Of a DNA stretch of 64,000 nt, positions 26,848 through 35,328 are shown piece after piece. Position 1 is the stretch's first letter. The number at the start of each line of letters is the position of its first letter. The DNA is from Bradyrhizobium arachidis (GTDB taxonomy: Bacteria; Pseudomonadota; Alphaproteobacteria; Rhizobiales; Xanthobacteraceae). Under the pieces are notes generated by a model. That model saw only the letters and a program-made list of their open reading frames with translations, was not told the DNA's origin and did not search any database. Both the position numbers and the translations under genes were made by a program. The DNA lies in the NCBI RefSeq assembly GCF_024758505.1, contig NZ_CP077970.1, positions 4,836,001-4,900,000 on the forward strand, written 5' to 3'.

Positions 26848-27726
26848 ATGAAGGAGATCATTTTCGCAAGCCCGCTCGCCGTCCTCCTTACGCTATCCAC
26901 GGCCGCCGCGCAGACGCAGGCGCCAAAGGGCCTTGGCACCGAGGAATTCGGCATGTCGCCACGCGAGCTCGTTCAGGCAATCGAAAAGACCGAGCAACTG
27001 ATCGCACGCTGCATGACCGAGCAAGGCTTCCAGTACGTGGCGGCCGACCACAACACCGTGCGGGCGGGTATGTCGGCGGACAAGATTCTGCCAGGCCTCA
27101 GCGAGGAGGAGTTTGTAAACCGCTATGGTTTTGGCATATCGACCTTCTATACGGGTCTGCCGCCTCAGCTATCGACCGGCTATAGTCCCGCCCGCGTCGG
27201 CCTCGGCGAGCGCAATGTACAGATTTTCCGCTCGCTTTCCCCGGCCGATCAGGTCGCCTACAACCGCGCGCTGCTGGGTGAGGAGGATTTGAACTCCACC
27301 TTCGCGGTCGCGCTGGAGAACGAAGATCTGTCGCGCACCGGTGGCTGCACGCGCAAGGCGGTGGCAGAGATGTTCAAGCCCGACCAGCTCAAGGCCAGCC
27401 ATTACAATCCGCAGGACGCGCTGATCAACAAGGACCCGCGCATGAAGGCCGCGCTTTCGTTTTGGCAGCGCGAGATGAAGAAGGCCGGATACGAGTATGG
27501 TCACCCGGACGAGATCGAACCCGACCTGCGGAACCGACTGAACGCTCTGACCGAGGGTGGCAAGCTGTTGGTTGCCAAGATGTCGACGGACCAGAAGACC
27601 GCTCTGCGAAAACTGCAGGATTTCGAACGCGGGGTGGCGGTCAAGAGCTTCAAGATGTCGGAGGAGGTGTTGAAGCCGATCGAGGAACGAATCCAGGAGG
27701 AGATGTTTTCCCGGAAGGTGCAATGA
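26848..27726 (+). CDS. Secreted protein of unknown function (CMxxQGFxY type)
   Basis: About 292 residues. The ATG at 26848 has a GGAGAG Shine-Dalgarno and starts a signal peptide (LAVLLTLSTAAAQ); the frame is open from 26749 but without one. The mature part has IARCMTEQGFQYVAAD near residue 55 and a matching single Cys later (TGGCTRKA), likely a disulfide. It is otherwise helical and charged, with KMSTDQKTALRKLQDFERGVA near the end. I recall lipoproteins with the same CM-x-x-QGF-x-Y pattern next to peptidoglycan-binding adaptors and ABC exporters in actinobacteria, the same neighbourhood as here. That recollection is not checked. Role unknown. Confidence 0.66.
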   Translation: MKEIIFASPLAVLLTLSTAAAQTQAPKGLGTEEFGMSPRELVQAIEKTEQLIARCMTEQGFQYVAADHNTVRAGMSADKILPGLSEEEFVNRYGFGISTFYTGLPPQLSTGYSPARVGLGERNVQIFRSLSPADQVAYNRALLGEEDLNSTFAVALENEDLSRTGGCTRKAVAEMFKPDQLKASHYNPQDALINKDPRMKAALSFWQREMKKAGYEYGHPDEIEPDLRNRLNALTEGGKLLVAKMSTDQKTALRKLQDFERGVAVKSFKMSEEVLKPIEERIQEEMFSRKVQ

Positions 27727-27871
27727 GATCGATTGCTACATCAATTTGCTGGTCTTTCCCGGACTGGCGGCTGCAGGTAATCTCCCGTCGTGGTCGGTCA
27801 TCGCGGCGGGGGACGACGCAGTGCTCTAGCGAGCATGGTTCGTGCGATGCCAGTGTCGGGGAGGATTGGGC

Positions 27872-29608
27872 ATGGTCGCGAGCCGGGTGAATGTTCTCTG
27901 GGGCATCCTGGGCCTTGTTGGCGGCATGGCACTTGGTGCCTGGTACATGGGTTCCAGGATCCAGTCGCCGGCAGAGGTTGCGGCTCGCACCGCGCCGCCC
28001 GAGCCCTCCGCGATCCTCGTGCCCGTGGAGTCGCGTTTGCTGAGTTCAGACGTTGTCACCCGGGGTACGGTCCGCTTCGGGCTTCCGCAGCCGATTTCGA
28101 TCGCGCCTTCCACCGTCAAGGGTGGTGCGGGATTGATCTCGTCGCTGCCGCGGCCAAACACGCAGTTCAAGGAAGGCGACGTGATCATGTCCGCGTCTGG
28201 CCGTCCAGTCTTCGTCCTGCGTGGCGCGGCTCCGGCCTTCCGCGACATGTCGCCGGGAACGAGCGGGGGCGACGTGCAGCAGTTCGAGGAGGCGTTGGCC
28301 CGACTCGGCTTCGATCCGGGACCAGTTGACGGCAATTACGATCAAAAGACGTCCCTTGCGGTTGAGCGCATGTATCAAAGGGCAGGGTGGGACGCGTTCG
28401 GACCAACGCGCGATCAGCGCGCCGCCGTGGCCGCGCTTGAGCGAGACTGGTCGGATGCCTCGCGAAGCCGGCTTGCTGCCGAGAGCGCGCGCGACACGGC
28501 CGTCAAAGCGGTCGCCGCTGCGCGCGCGATTGCGGATCAGAACATTCGCCAGGCCACGATCGACAGCGCGGCGCGCTTTGGGACCGGCCGGAAGCTGGCG
28601 GACGCACGAACCGGCAAGTCCCTCCTGGTGGAAACTGAGCGTGCCAAGGGCACATATTCCGCCGCCATGGCCGACGCCGATGTCAAGACGCAGATGGCCG
28701 ACCGCGCTCTGGTCGTTCTTGATCCGCGCCAGACCGAGATGACCAAGGCAGCCGCCGAGGCCAAGTTGAGAGTGGCGCGCAGCGCGCAGCGCAAGGCGCG
28801 GCTGGAGGCAGAGCTTGCGATCGACAGTGCGACGCGCGAAGCCAGTCTGGCCGACGAACGGATTAAGGCCGCCGAGGGCGCCGTGCAGGCGGCGCGCCTC
28901 GAAGGCGAGCGCAGCGTGCGAGCGGCGCAAGAGCAGCAAACGCTGGCCGAATTTGACGTCAAGGTCGCAGCCGAGCGATACGAGCGGCTGGACCGCGAGC
29001 TCGCGGCGGCGCGGGCGAAGCTCGGCGTCCAGGTGCCGGCGGACGAGGTGGTGTTCATTCCGTCGCTGCCGATCCGCGTCCACGAGGTGACCGCCTCCGT
29101 TGCCGGCAACGCGTCCGGGCCGGTGATGAGTGTGACGGACAACGAACTCAGCATCGACTCGCAACTGCCCATCGAAGCCGCACCACTGGTGAAGCCCGGA
29201 ATGAAGGTCGCCGTTGACGAGCAGGCGCTTGGCATCAAGGCGAACGGTGTCGTTGACACGGTGGCGAATACGCCCGGCACGCGCGGCGTGGATGGCTACC
29301 ACTTCTATCTCGGGGTCAAGGTGGAGAGCACGCCGGTAGCCTTGGCGGGTTTCTCCGTTCGCCTCTCAATTCCGATCGAAACCACCAAGGGCGCGGTCAT
29401 CGCGGTGCCGACGAGTGCGGTGTCGCTTGCCGCCGACGGAACATCGCGCGTGCTGATTGATCGCGGCGGCCACCAGGAATACGTCACTGTGCAACCAGGA
29501 CTTTCCACGGGTGGTTATGTCGAGGTCAACGCGCCCGATGGGCGGCTCGCCCCAGGTCAGATGGTGGTGGTGGGCTACAAGACGGCGGAGCCAACGACGA
29601 TGAAATGA
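27872..29608 (+). CDS. Membrane-anchored adaptor with peptidoglycan-binding domain
   Basis: About 578 residues. The ATG at 27872 has a GGGGAGG Shine-Dalgarno. An N-terminal transmembrane anchor (about 7-27) is followed by a beta domain. A PG_binding_1-like module lies at about 130-175 (VQQFEEALARLGFDPGPVDG, LAVERMYQRAGW). Then come a very long Ala/Glu/Arg-rich coiled-coil hairpin (about 185-400) and a HlyD-like beta-barrel ending in FSVRLSIPIET and GQMVVVGYKT. It probably bridges the ABC exporter encoded next (ATGA overlap) to the cell wall. The peptidoglycan module splits the usual adaptor order and is the odd feature. Confidence 0.82.
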   Translation: MVASRVNVLWGILGLVGGMALGAWYMGSRIQSPAEVAARTAPPEPSAILVPVESRLLSSDVVTRGTVRFGLPQPISIAPSTVKGGAGLISSLPRPNTQFKEGDVIMSASGRPVFVLRGAAPAFRDMSPGTSGGDVQQFEEALARLGFDPGPVDGNYDQKTSLAVERMYQRAGWDAFGPTRDQRAAVAALERDWSDASRSRLAAESARDTAVKAVAAARAIADQNIRQATIDSAARFGTGRKLADARTGKSLLVETERAKGTYSAAMADADVKTQMADRALVVLDPRQTEMTKAAAEAKLRVARSAQRKARLEAELAIDSATREASLADERIKAAEGAVQAARLEGERSVRAAQEQQTLAEFDVKVAAERYERLDRELAAARAKLGVQVPADEVVFIPSLPIRVHEVTASVAGNASGPVMSVTDNELSIDSQLPIEAAPLVKPGMKVAVDEQALGIKANGVVDTVANTPGTRGVDGYHFYLGVKVESTPVALAGFSVRLSIPIETTKGAVIAVPTSAVSLAADGTSRVLIDRGGHQEYVTVQPGLSTGGYVEVNAPDGRLAPGQMVVVGYKTAEPTTMK

Positions 29609-31578
29609 CGTTCACCGCAACCATACGCCGAGCCTCGCCGATCGAAACGGTTTCCACCGATCCCGATCATGTGCTCGACCTGCGTAAGGTGTGCAAGCAA
29701 TTCGGGACCGATCCGATCGTCAACGCGTTGGTCGATGTCGATCTCGTGGTGCGGCGCGGAGAGTGGCTGTCGATTACCGGCCCGTCAGGCTCGGGGAAAT
29801 CGACACTGTTGAATATGCTGGGCTGCCTCGACCGGCCAACCAGCGGAGAGTTCCTTCTTGACGGTATCGAGACGACGAAGCTGAGCGAGAACAAGCGGGC
29901 CGGACTGCGCAGCCGGCGCATAGGGTTCATCTTCCAGTCGTTTCATCTCCTGCCGTATCGGACCGTCCTCGAGAACGTCATGCTGGCGGAAGTCTACCGC
30001 CGGCACGCCGGACAAGGGCGGCGCGAGCGGGCGATGGCGGAAATTCGCCGCGTCGGCCTCGCTCATCGGGCGGATTTCCTGCCTTCCAAATTGTCGGGCG
30101 GCGAACGGCAACGGGTAGCGATCGCCCGGGCCCTGATGGGCTCGCCGAGTTTGCTGCTGTGTGACGAGCCGACCGGCAATCTAGATTCCAAGAACACCGA
30201 ATCGATCCTCGACTTCCTGACCGAGTTGAACAAGGAAGGAATGACGATCGTCGTCGTCACGCACGACGAAAACGTGGCGCGCCGCAGCTCGCGGCGAGTC
30301 AACATGAAGGACGGTCAACTCCTTGGTGGAGGCGAGCCGTCAACATCATCTCCATCCAAGCCGCGCATTGCGGCGTCGGGAATCACGACGCGGGACCTCA
30401 TCGCGGAAGCAATCGCTGGTGCGATCGCGCGGCCGGCCCGCATGGCCCTAACTGTGCTTGGCATCGTGATCGGCATGTCGGCGCTCGTCGCGACCGTCGG
30501 CCTCACGCGAACCGCAGGCAACCGCATCATCAGCCAGTTCGATCAACTCGCCGCCACCGAACTCTTCATTTCGGCACGGCCAGGCGGCGCCACCGGCACG
30601 ATTGATCCGCGTGCCATTCCGTGGGACGCGCCGGAGCGACTCGCCCGGCTGAACGGTGTGGTGGCCGCAGGTCTGCTGAGCGACGTCAATGTCCACGACA
30701 TGCTCGTCAGCGCCTCGCCCGTGATCGATCCGGTCAATCAGACGGCAATCAGGCTGGCGGTGCGGGCGGCCTCGCCCGATCTGCTTCGCGCCGTGCGCGG
30801 CGAGCTCGCCTCGGGACGGTTTCTGGACGATGGGCATTCTGTCCGCGCCGACCGCGTCGCGGTCCTCGGCCCCGATGCCGCGCGCCGCCTGGGCATCGGT
30901 GGGGTCGAGCGGCTGCCCGCGATCTATGTCGGCGATGAACTCTACCTCGTGATAGGTGTCCTCCGCGATGTGGTGAGAAAGCCCGAACTGCTCGGCTCGG
31001 TCATCATTCCCGAGGGCACTGCGCGACGGTATTTCAGCCTCTTCGGGCCCGGCCTCGTTGTCGTAGAGACGAAGATTGGTGCAGCGTCCCTGATCGCACT
31101 TCAGGCGCGGCCGGCGCTGCGGCCGGATGATCCGCGCGCCCTTCGCGTGCAATTGCCTCAGGAGCCGCGACGCGTGCGCGATGACGTGCAAACCGACCTC
31201 AATGTCATGTTCCTGCTTTTGGGTGGCCTCTCGCTCGTGGTGGGCGCGCTCGGGATTGCCAATATTACACTGGTGGGCGTGATGGAGCGGACGGCGGAGA
31301 TCGGATTGCGCCGCGCCATTGGTGCGACGCGCCGGCATATCGCGGCACAGTTCCTTGTTGAGAGCGCGTCCATGGGGATTGTGGGAGGACTGCTTGGATC
31401 CAGCATCGGCGTTATGATCGTCGTTGGCGTCTCAGCGTACCAGGTCTGGACACCGGTGCTCGATCCGCTCGCTCCTTTGCTGGCGCCTGTTGTCGGCGGC
31501 GTGATCGGTCTTCTGTCCGGAGTATATCCCGCCTCGCGCGCGGCTGCGCTGGAGCCGGCCGAAGCGCTCCGGGTCTAG
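29605..31578 (+). CDS. MacB-like ABC exporter, fused ATPase and permease
   Basis: Protein of 657 residues. The nucleotide-binding domain (about 20-235) has Walker A GPSGSGKST, signature LSGGERQRVAIARAL and Walker B LLLCDEPTGNLDS. A first transmembrane helix follows at about 275-300 (MALTVLGIVIGMSALVATVGL), then a periplasmic core domain (about 305-520) and three C-terminal FtsX-type helices. This is the MacB layout. MacB-type proteins are mechanotransmission exporters of peptides, toxins or drugs, working with an adaptor and TolC. The adaptor lies immediately upstream with a four-base overlap; no TolC homologue is present. It is the last gene of the island. Confidence 0.9.
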   Translation: MTFTATIRRASPIETVSTDPDHVLDLRKVCKQFGTDPIVNALVDVDLVVRRGEWLSITGPSGSGKSTLLNMLGCLDRPTSGEFLLDGIETTKLSENKRAGLRSRRIGFIFQSFHLLPYRTVLENVMLAEVYRRHAGQGRRERAMAEIRRVGLAHRADFLPSKLSGGERQRVAIARALMGSPSLLLCDEPTGNLDSKNTESILDFLTELNKEGMTIVVVTHDENVARRSSRRVNMKDGQLLGGGEPSTSSPSKPRIAASGITTRDLIAEAIAGAIARPARMALTVLGIVIGMSALVATVGLTRTAGNRIISQFDQLAATELFISARPGGATGTIDPRAIPWDAPERLARLNGVVAAGLLSDVNVHDMLVSASPVIDPVNQTAIRLAVRAASPDLLRAVRGELASGRFLDDGHSVRADRVAVLGPDAARRLGIGGVERLPAIYVGDELYLVIGVLRDVVRKPELLGSVIIPEGTARRYFSLFGPGLVVVETKIGAASLIALQARPALRPDDPRALRVQLPQEPRRVRDDVQTDLNVMFLLLGGLSLVVGALGIANITLVGVMERTAEIGLRRAIGATRRHIAAQFLVESASMGIVGGLLGSSIGVMIVVGVSAYQVWTPVLDPLAPLLAPVVGGVIGLLSGVYPASRAAALEPAEALRV

Positions 31579-31882
31579 TTCAGACATCCAGGAGGAGTTT
31601 GGCGCGGCCCGGTCCGAGTTTGCAGCCCGCTCGAAGACGCCGAACGCGCAGGAGAAGTCATTGATGGAGGTGCGCGGATTGCACCCGGTTCGCCATCTCG
31701 GAGGGAAAGTTAGCGATTGATCCGACCGACGACATCACGCCGACAAAGGGCGGCATGAAGAGCAGTGGCCACATGGACGTGGGAGCCGCAGATGGCGCTG
31801 TATCGCGGAGTAGTAGCTCAGACCGTAGGTTTTTTGGCGGGAGAAAACGAAAACCCCAAGAACATCAAGAGAGTTGACCGGA
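31579..31882. other. Island right-end non-coding stretch
   Basis: About 300 bases with no gene I can support. Short open frames exist (for example from 31792 through the direct repeat) but show no similarity to an integrase or other known protein. It could be a decayed remnant. Confidence 0.45.
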
Positions 31883-31907
31883 CACCCCTTCCGCCAGGAC
31901 ATTGTTC
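31883..31907 (+). repeat. attR-like direct repeat of tRNA-Ser 3' end
   Basis: A perfect 25-bp copy of 13719-13743, same orientation. It lacks the rest of the tRNA, so it is the partial copy expected at the far end of an integrated element. Sequence identity stops sharply on both sides. Confidence 0.85.
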
Positions 31908-31945
31908 CCCGTTATCGGAGGGGAAAATAGCACGGTAAGACAGTT

Positions 31946-33079
31946 CTATGCGGAGAGACGGGTCTCTTCATCGATCGCCGTCTGGAGCGCGCGGCAGACG
32001 CGGTCGACGGCCTGCTCGGGCATGTTGGTGTGGAAGGGGAGGGCCAACGTGCTGGCAGAAACGCGTTCGGTGACGGGAAACTGGCCGCGCTTGTAGCCGT
32101 AACGTTCGACGAAGAACGGCTGAAGGTGGATTGGCGGGAAATAGTGTCGGGTCGGGATGCCCATCTCGCCCATCCGCGCCGCGATATTGTCCCGGGACAT
32201 CCCGGACTCCAGCCGCACGATGTAGACGAACCAGCTCATTCGTGTGGCGCCGGCGGTCGGAGTGAGCACTCTGACGCCGGCGATGTGCGCCAGGCGTTCG
32301 CCGTACGTCTCGGCAACCCGGGCGCGCCGGGCCAGCAGATCCTCGATTCGCGAGATCTGCGAAAGGCCGAGCGCCGCGCTCATTTCGTTGAGGCGGTAGT
32401 TGAAGCCGAGATGATGATGCTCAAGCCATTCGTTGCCCGCGCGTCCATGGTTGCGCAAAGCGCGCAACTCGCGATCCCAATTCGGATCGTCGGTGACGAT
32501 GATGCCGCCTTCGCCTGTCGTCATCTGCTTGTTCGGGTAGAAGGCGAAGACGGCCGCCTTCCCGAATGTGCCGACCTTCCGTCCCGCGAATTCGGCGCCG
32601 ATCGCCTCGCAGGCGTCTTCGACCACGGTCAGTCCACGCCGATCGGCCGTCCGGCAAATCCTGTCCATCCGCGCCGACCGGCCGAAAACGTGAACCGGCA
32701 ACAGAGCAGTCGTGCGATCGGTCAGCGCGGCCTCGACCGCGTCGGGATCGATGTTGAAACTATCCTCGTCGATGTCGACGAAGACGGGGCGCCCCCGCTC
32801 ATAAAGGATACAATTGGCCGATGCGATGAAGCTGTAGGGCGAGGTGATGACTTCCGCACCGTCCTCCGCCTTTGCCGCGCGCATGCACAGATGCAGGCCG
32901 GCCGTCCCGCTGGCGACCGCGATCGCATAGCGCGTGCCGACATAATTGCGTACGGCTTCCTCGAACTCATCGATACAGGGGCCGATGCTCAGCCGTCCGC
33001 TGCGCAGAACGCGTGTCACGGCCTCGATGTCGCGCTCGGTGATATCCGGCTGCGACATCGGGATGTGAAACTCGCTCAT
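31946..33079 (-). CDS. DegT/DnrJ/EryC1/StrS-family sugar aminotransferase
   Basis: PLP-dependent aminotransferase of 377 residues that probably aminates a nucleotide-linked keto sugar for a surface glycan; cytoplasmic. Visible are IPMSQPDITERDI at the N-terminus, the cofactor region SGTAGLHLCMRA, VVEDACEAIG with Asp155, and the Schiff-base lysine K184 in FAFYPNKQMTTGEGG. The ATG at 33079 has GGAGG seven bases upstream; the open frame extends 25 codons further without family similarity. It lies just outside the island's right repeat and is divergent from the glycosyltransferase. No other nucleotide-sugar enzymes are in the window, so the sugar is unknown. Confidence 0.9.
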   Translation of the reverse strand: MSEFHIPMSQPDITERDIEAVTRVLRSGRLSIGPCIDEFEEAVRNYVGTRYAIAVASGTAGLHLCMRAAKAEDGAEVITSPYSFIASANCILYERGRPVFVDIDEDSFNIDPDAVEAALTDRTTALLPVHVFGRSARMDRICRTADRRGLTVVEDACEAIGAEFAGRKVGTFGKAAVFAFYPNKQMTTGEGGIIVTDDPNWDRELRALRNHGRAGNEWLEHHHLGFNYRLNEMSAALGLSQISRIEDLLARRARVAETYGERLAHIAGVRVLTPTAGATRMSWFVYIVRLESGMSRDNIAARMGEMGIPTRHYFPPIHLQPFFVERYGYKRGQFPVTERVSASTLALPFHTNMPEQAVDRVCRALQTAIDEETRLSA

Positions 33080-33405
33080 CGCAGCCTCCGCGCCGGCGTG
33101 CCGGCCACCATCGTTCCGGCGCCGGCCGCCCTCAATCGTCTCATTACCGGTCAACGGCAGAGCGCTCCATGCTCTCGAACGGAACCCGCCATGATCCGCG
33201 GCAGTCGGAGAGTCGATGAACGCTATAGGGCCCCCAAGGCCGCTTGGATAGTGGCATCAACCTCTGCGTCGGCAAGGACGAGGGGGCGGGAATCCAAGCG
33301 AAGCCCGCTCCATCGGCGAAGGAAATCAACGCCTGCTGATGAAAGGAGCACGCCGAAAGCTCATCAGAGACTTTCAATCGGCAAAATCGTGTATGAACGG
33401 GTCGC
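33080..33405. other. Divergent promoter region of glycan genes
   Basis: A 326-base gap between the aminotransferase and glycosyltransferase genes that must hold both promoters. A small palindrome CCAAGGCCGCTTGG lies at about 33234-33247. Nothing else was recognised. Confidence 0.4.
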
Positions 33406-35328
33406 ATGATCGCCAATTCTGACAAATCCAGCGAAATCGATCCGCTTTCGGCCCAGAACGACAAGATATTACCGTCGGCGGCGGCCGAGCCTCTAAGGCG
33501 CGAATTCGAGACAATGCCCGGTCGTGGTGGGCTCAAAGTCTGCCATCTCGTCTCCTCCACCAACGGCGCGCGCTGGGCGGTCGAGCAACTCACCTGGTTG
33601 CGTGACCGCTATGGGCATGATGTCACAGCGGTCGTCAGCGGGCCGCAAGGGTCCTTGATCGAGATGCTCAGGGATGCCGGCATTCGGATCCACGTCGAGG
33701 AAGGCTTCGGCGTATATGACAGCGTCGCCTCCGTGCTACGGCTGCCCTTGACGGTCTGGCGGCTTGCACGCTGGCTGAGGCGCGAGCGGTTCGACGTCGT
33801 GCAATCGCACCTGTTTTTCGCGATGATCGCGACACGGTTCGCCGCCTGGTTTGCCGATGTCCCGGTGCGGCTCGCGATGTACGCCTCACCCTTTCACCTG
33901 GAGGTGCCGCGGACGCTGTGGATGGATCGACTGGCCTGGTGGATGGATACTCGCCTCATCGCATCCTGCCAGTACACCGAAGATATCTTTGCCCGTCTCG
34001 GCGTCGCTTCTCGGCGTCGCGCGCTGATCTACTACGGTGCGGACAATGACCAGTATGATCCGGAGCGGACGCGGCCGGTCGATCTGCGCGCCGAATATGG
34101 CTGGCCATCATCGACGAACGTCGTTGTGAAGGTCGCCTATTTCTATGCGAGGCTCTCCGACAACGATTGGGTGCCCGCGGTCATCCGCGGCAAGAGCCCG
34201 AAGGGATTCGACGACCTCATTGCCGCCACGCCGCGCATCCTTGCGGAATTCCCCGATACCAGGGTCGTTCTGGTCGGGAACGGCTGGGGCGAGGGCGGCA
34301 CCGCCTACATGCAGGAGATGCGGCAACTGGTCGACGAACTCGGTCTTTCCGAGAAGATCGTGTTTGCCGGCTTCCGTCGTGACACGGCCGGCATCCTGCG
34401 CGGCGCTGACGTGGCGGTGCAGGCATCCCTCTACGAAAACATTGGAGGCGTCATCGAGTCGCTGATGGTCACGTGCCCCACGGTTGCGACTTCGGTGTGC
34501 GGCATGGTCGATTGTGTGATCGACGGAGAGACCGGCATTCAGGTGCGGCCATCCGATCCGGCCGATCTCGCGCGCGGCATCAAGGTCATGCTCGCCGATC
34601 GGGTCCGCGCCCGCGCATTGGCCGCAAACGGACACCGTCTCATGCAGGAGCGGTTCAGCCTTGCGCGCACCTGCAAGGATCTCGATCAGCTGTATCGCTC
34701 CGAGCGATCGGCCACGCGCCGTCGTTTCTATAATCCGCTCGTGAGCGTGGGGCGTTGCCTTGTCGGCATTCCCGTTCTCGCCTGGTTCGTGGGGCGCGTC
34801 GCCTACCGGGACTTCTATTTGCCGTCGCACTGGCCGAGCCATCGCAATCGGCTGCAGCAGGCGCTTGACATGTCCCTCGGTCTCAAGACCAACTGGCGCC
34901 CGTTAGCCGGACCGCCATTATTCGTGCCGCTGCGCGTTCGGTTGGCGAAATTCATGCCGCTGCGCATCCGGCTGGCGAATCGCCGCGTCACGGCACGTCT
35001 GTACCTGGCGCGCTGGCGCCTCGAATGGCCGATGTATGTCCGCATGTACAGGCAGCGCCTCGTTGCCGCGATCCTGGCCGTCGTCGCCCCGATCCGAGGA
35101 CGCCTGATCACCGCCTGCTTTCGGTTGACGCGCTGGCGGCTCGAGGCGCCGATGTATACGCGCATGTACCGGCACCAGCTCGCGTCGTGGCTCGGCAGCC
35201 GCGCTCCCGGTTGGGGCGTGCTGCGGCGCCTCGCCGGATTGAAGCGGAGGTTGCTGCCAAAACCTCTCCTGGAGACAGCGTCATATGCGCCCGCGGTCGA
35301 ACCGGCTGTTCGCGACGAGGTCAAATGA
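33406..35328 (+). CDS. GT4-type glycosyltransferase with basic repetitive C-terminal tail
   Basis: Protein of 640 residues. The GT-B glycosyltransferase core spans about 40-440, with an N-terminal strand KVCHLVSSTNGARWAVEQL and a donor-site pattern YENIGGVIESLM (the Glu pair about seven apart near 343-351) followed by TGIQVRPSDPADLARGI. Beyond about 450 the protein is unusual: about 180 Arg/Leu/Tyr-rich residues with two internal duplications. One is LR(V/I)RLA; the other is RWRLE-x-PMY-x-RMYR, seen twice about 38 residues apart. The tail may be amphipathic and membrane-bound. It heads a three-gene operon with 4-base overlaps (ATGA, GTGA), next to the sugar aminotransferase. Substrate unknown. 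Confidence 0.85.
   Translation: MIANSDKSSEIDPLSAQNDKILPSAAAEPLRREFETMPGRGGLKVCHLVSSTNGARWAVEQLTWLRDRYGHDVTAVVSGPQGSLIEMLRDAGIRIHVEEGFGVYDSVASVLRLPLTVWRLARWLRRERFDVVQSHLFFAMIATRFAAWFADVPVRLAMYASPFHLEVPRTLWMDRLAWWMDTRLIASCQYTEDIFARLGVASRRRALIYYGADNDQYDPERTRPVDLRAEYGWPSSTNVVVKVAYFYARLSDNDWVPAVIRGKSPKGFDDLIAATPRILAEFPDTRVVLVGNGWGEGGTAYMQEMRQLVDELGLSEKIVFAGFRRDTAGILRGADVAVQASLYENIGGVIESLMVTCPTVATSVCGMVDCVIDGETGIQVRPSDPADLARGIKVMLADRVRARALAANGHRLMQERFSLARTCKDLDQLYRSERSATRRRFYNPLVSVGRCLVGIPVLAWFVGRVAYRDFYLPSHWPSHRNRLQQALDMSLGLKTNWRPLAGPPLFVPLRVRLAKFMPLRIRLANRRVTARLYLARWRLEWPMYVRMYRQRLVAAILAVVAPIRGRLITACFRLTRWRLEAPMYTRMYRHQLASWLGSRAPGWGVLRRLAGLKRRLLPKPLLETASYAPAVEPAVRDEVK

Larger units (their letters stand above)
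13733..31907 (+). mobile_element. Genomic island integrated at tRNA-Ser(UGA)
   Basis: About 18.2 kb between an intact tRNA-Ser and a second perfect 25-bp copy of its 3' end. The cargo, in order, is: a small secreted protein, a porin-like barrel, an RND pump, a truncated adaptor, a second RND pump, four secreted proteins, a peptidoglycan-binding adaptor and a MacB-like exporter. From 17072 onward all genes run in one direction with several stop-start overlaps. I find no integrase, excisionase, transposase or conjugation gene inside. The element has therefore either lost its integrase, depended on one elsewhere, or integrated as a passive island. The direct repeat is seen; mobility is inferred. 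Confidence 0.78.
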
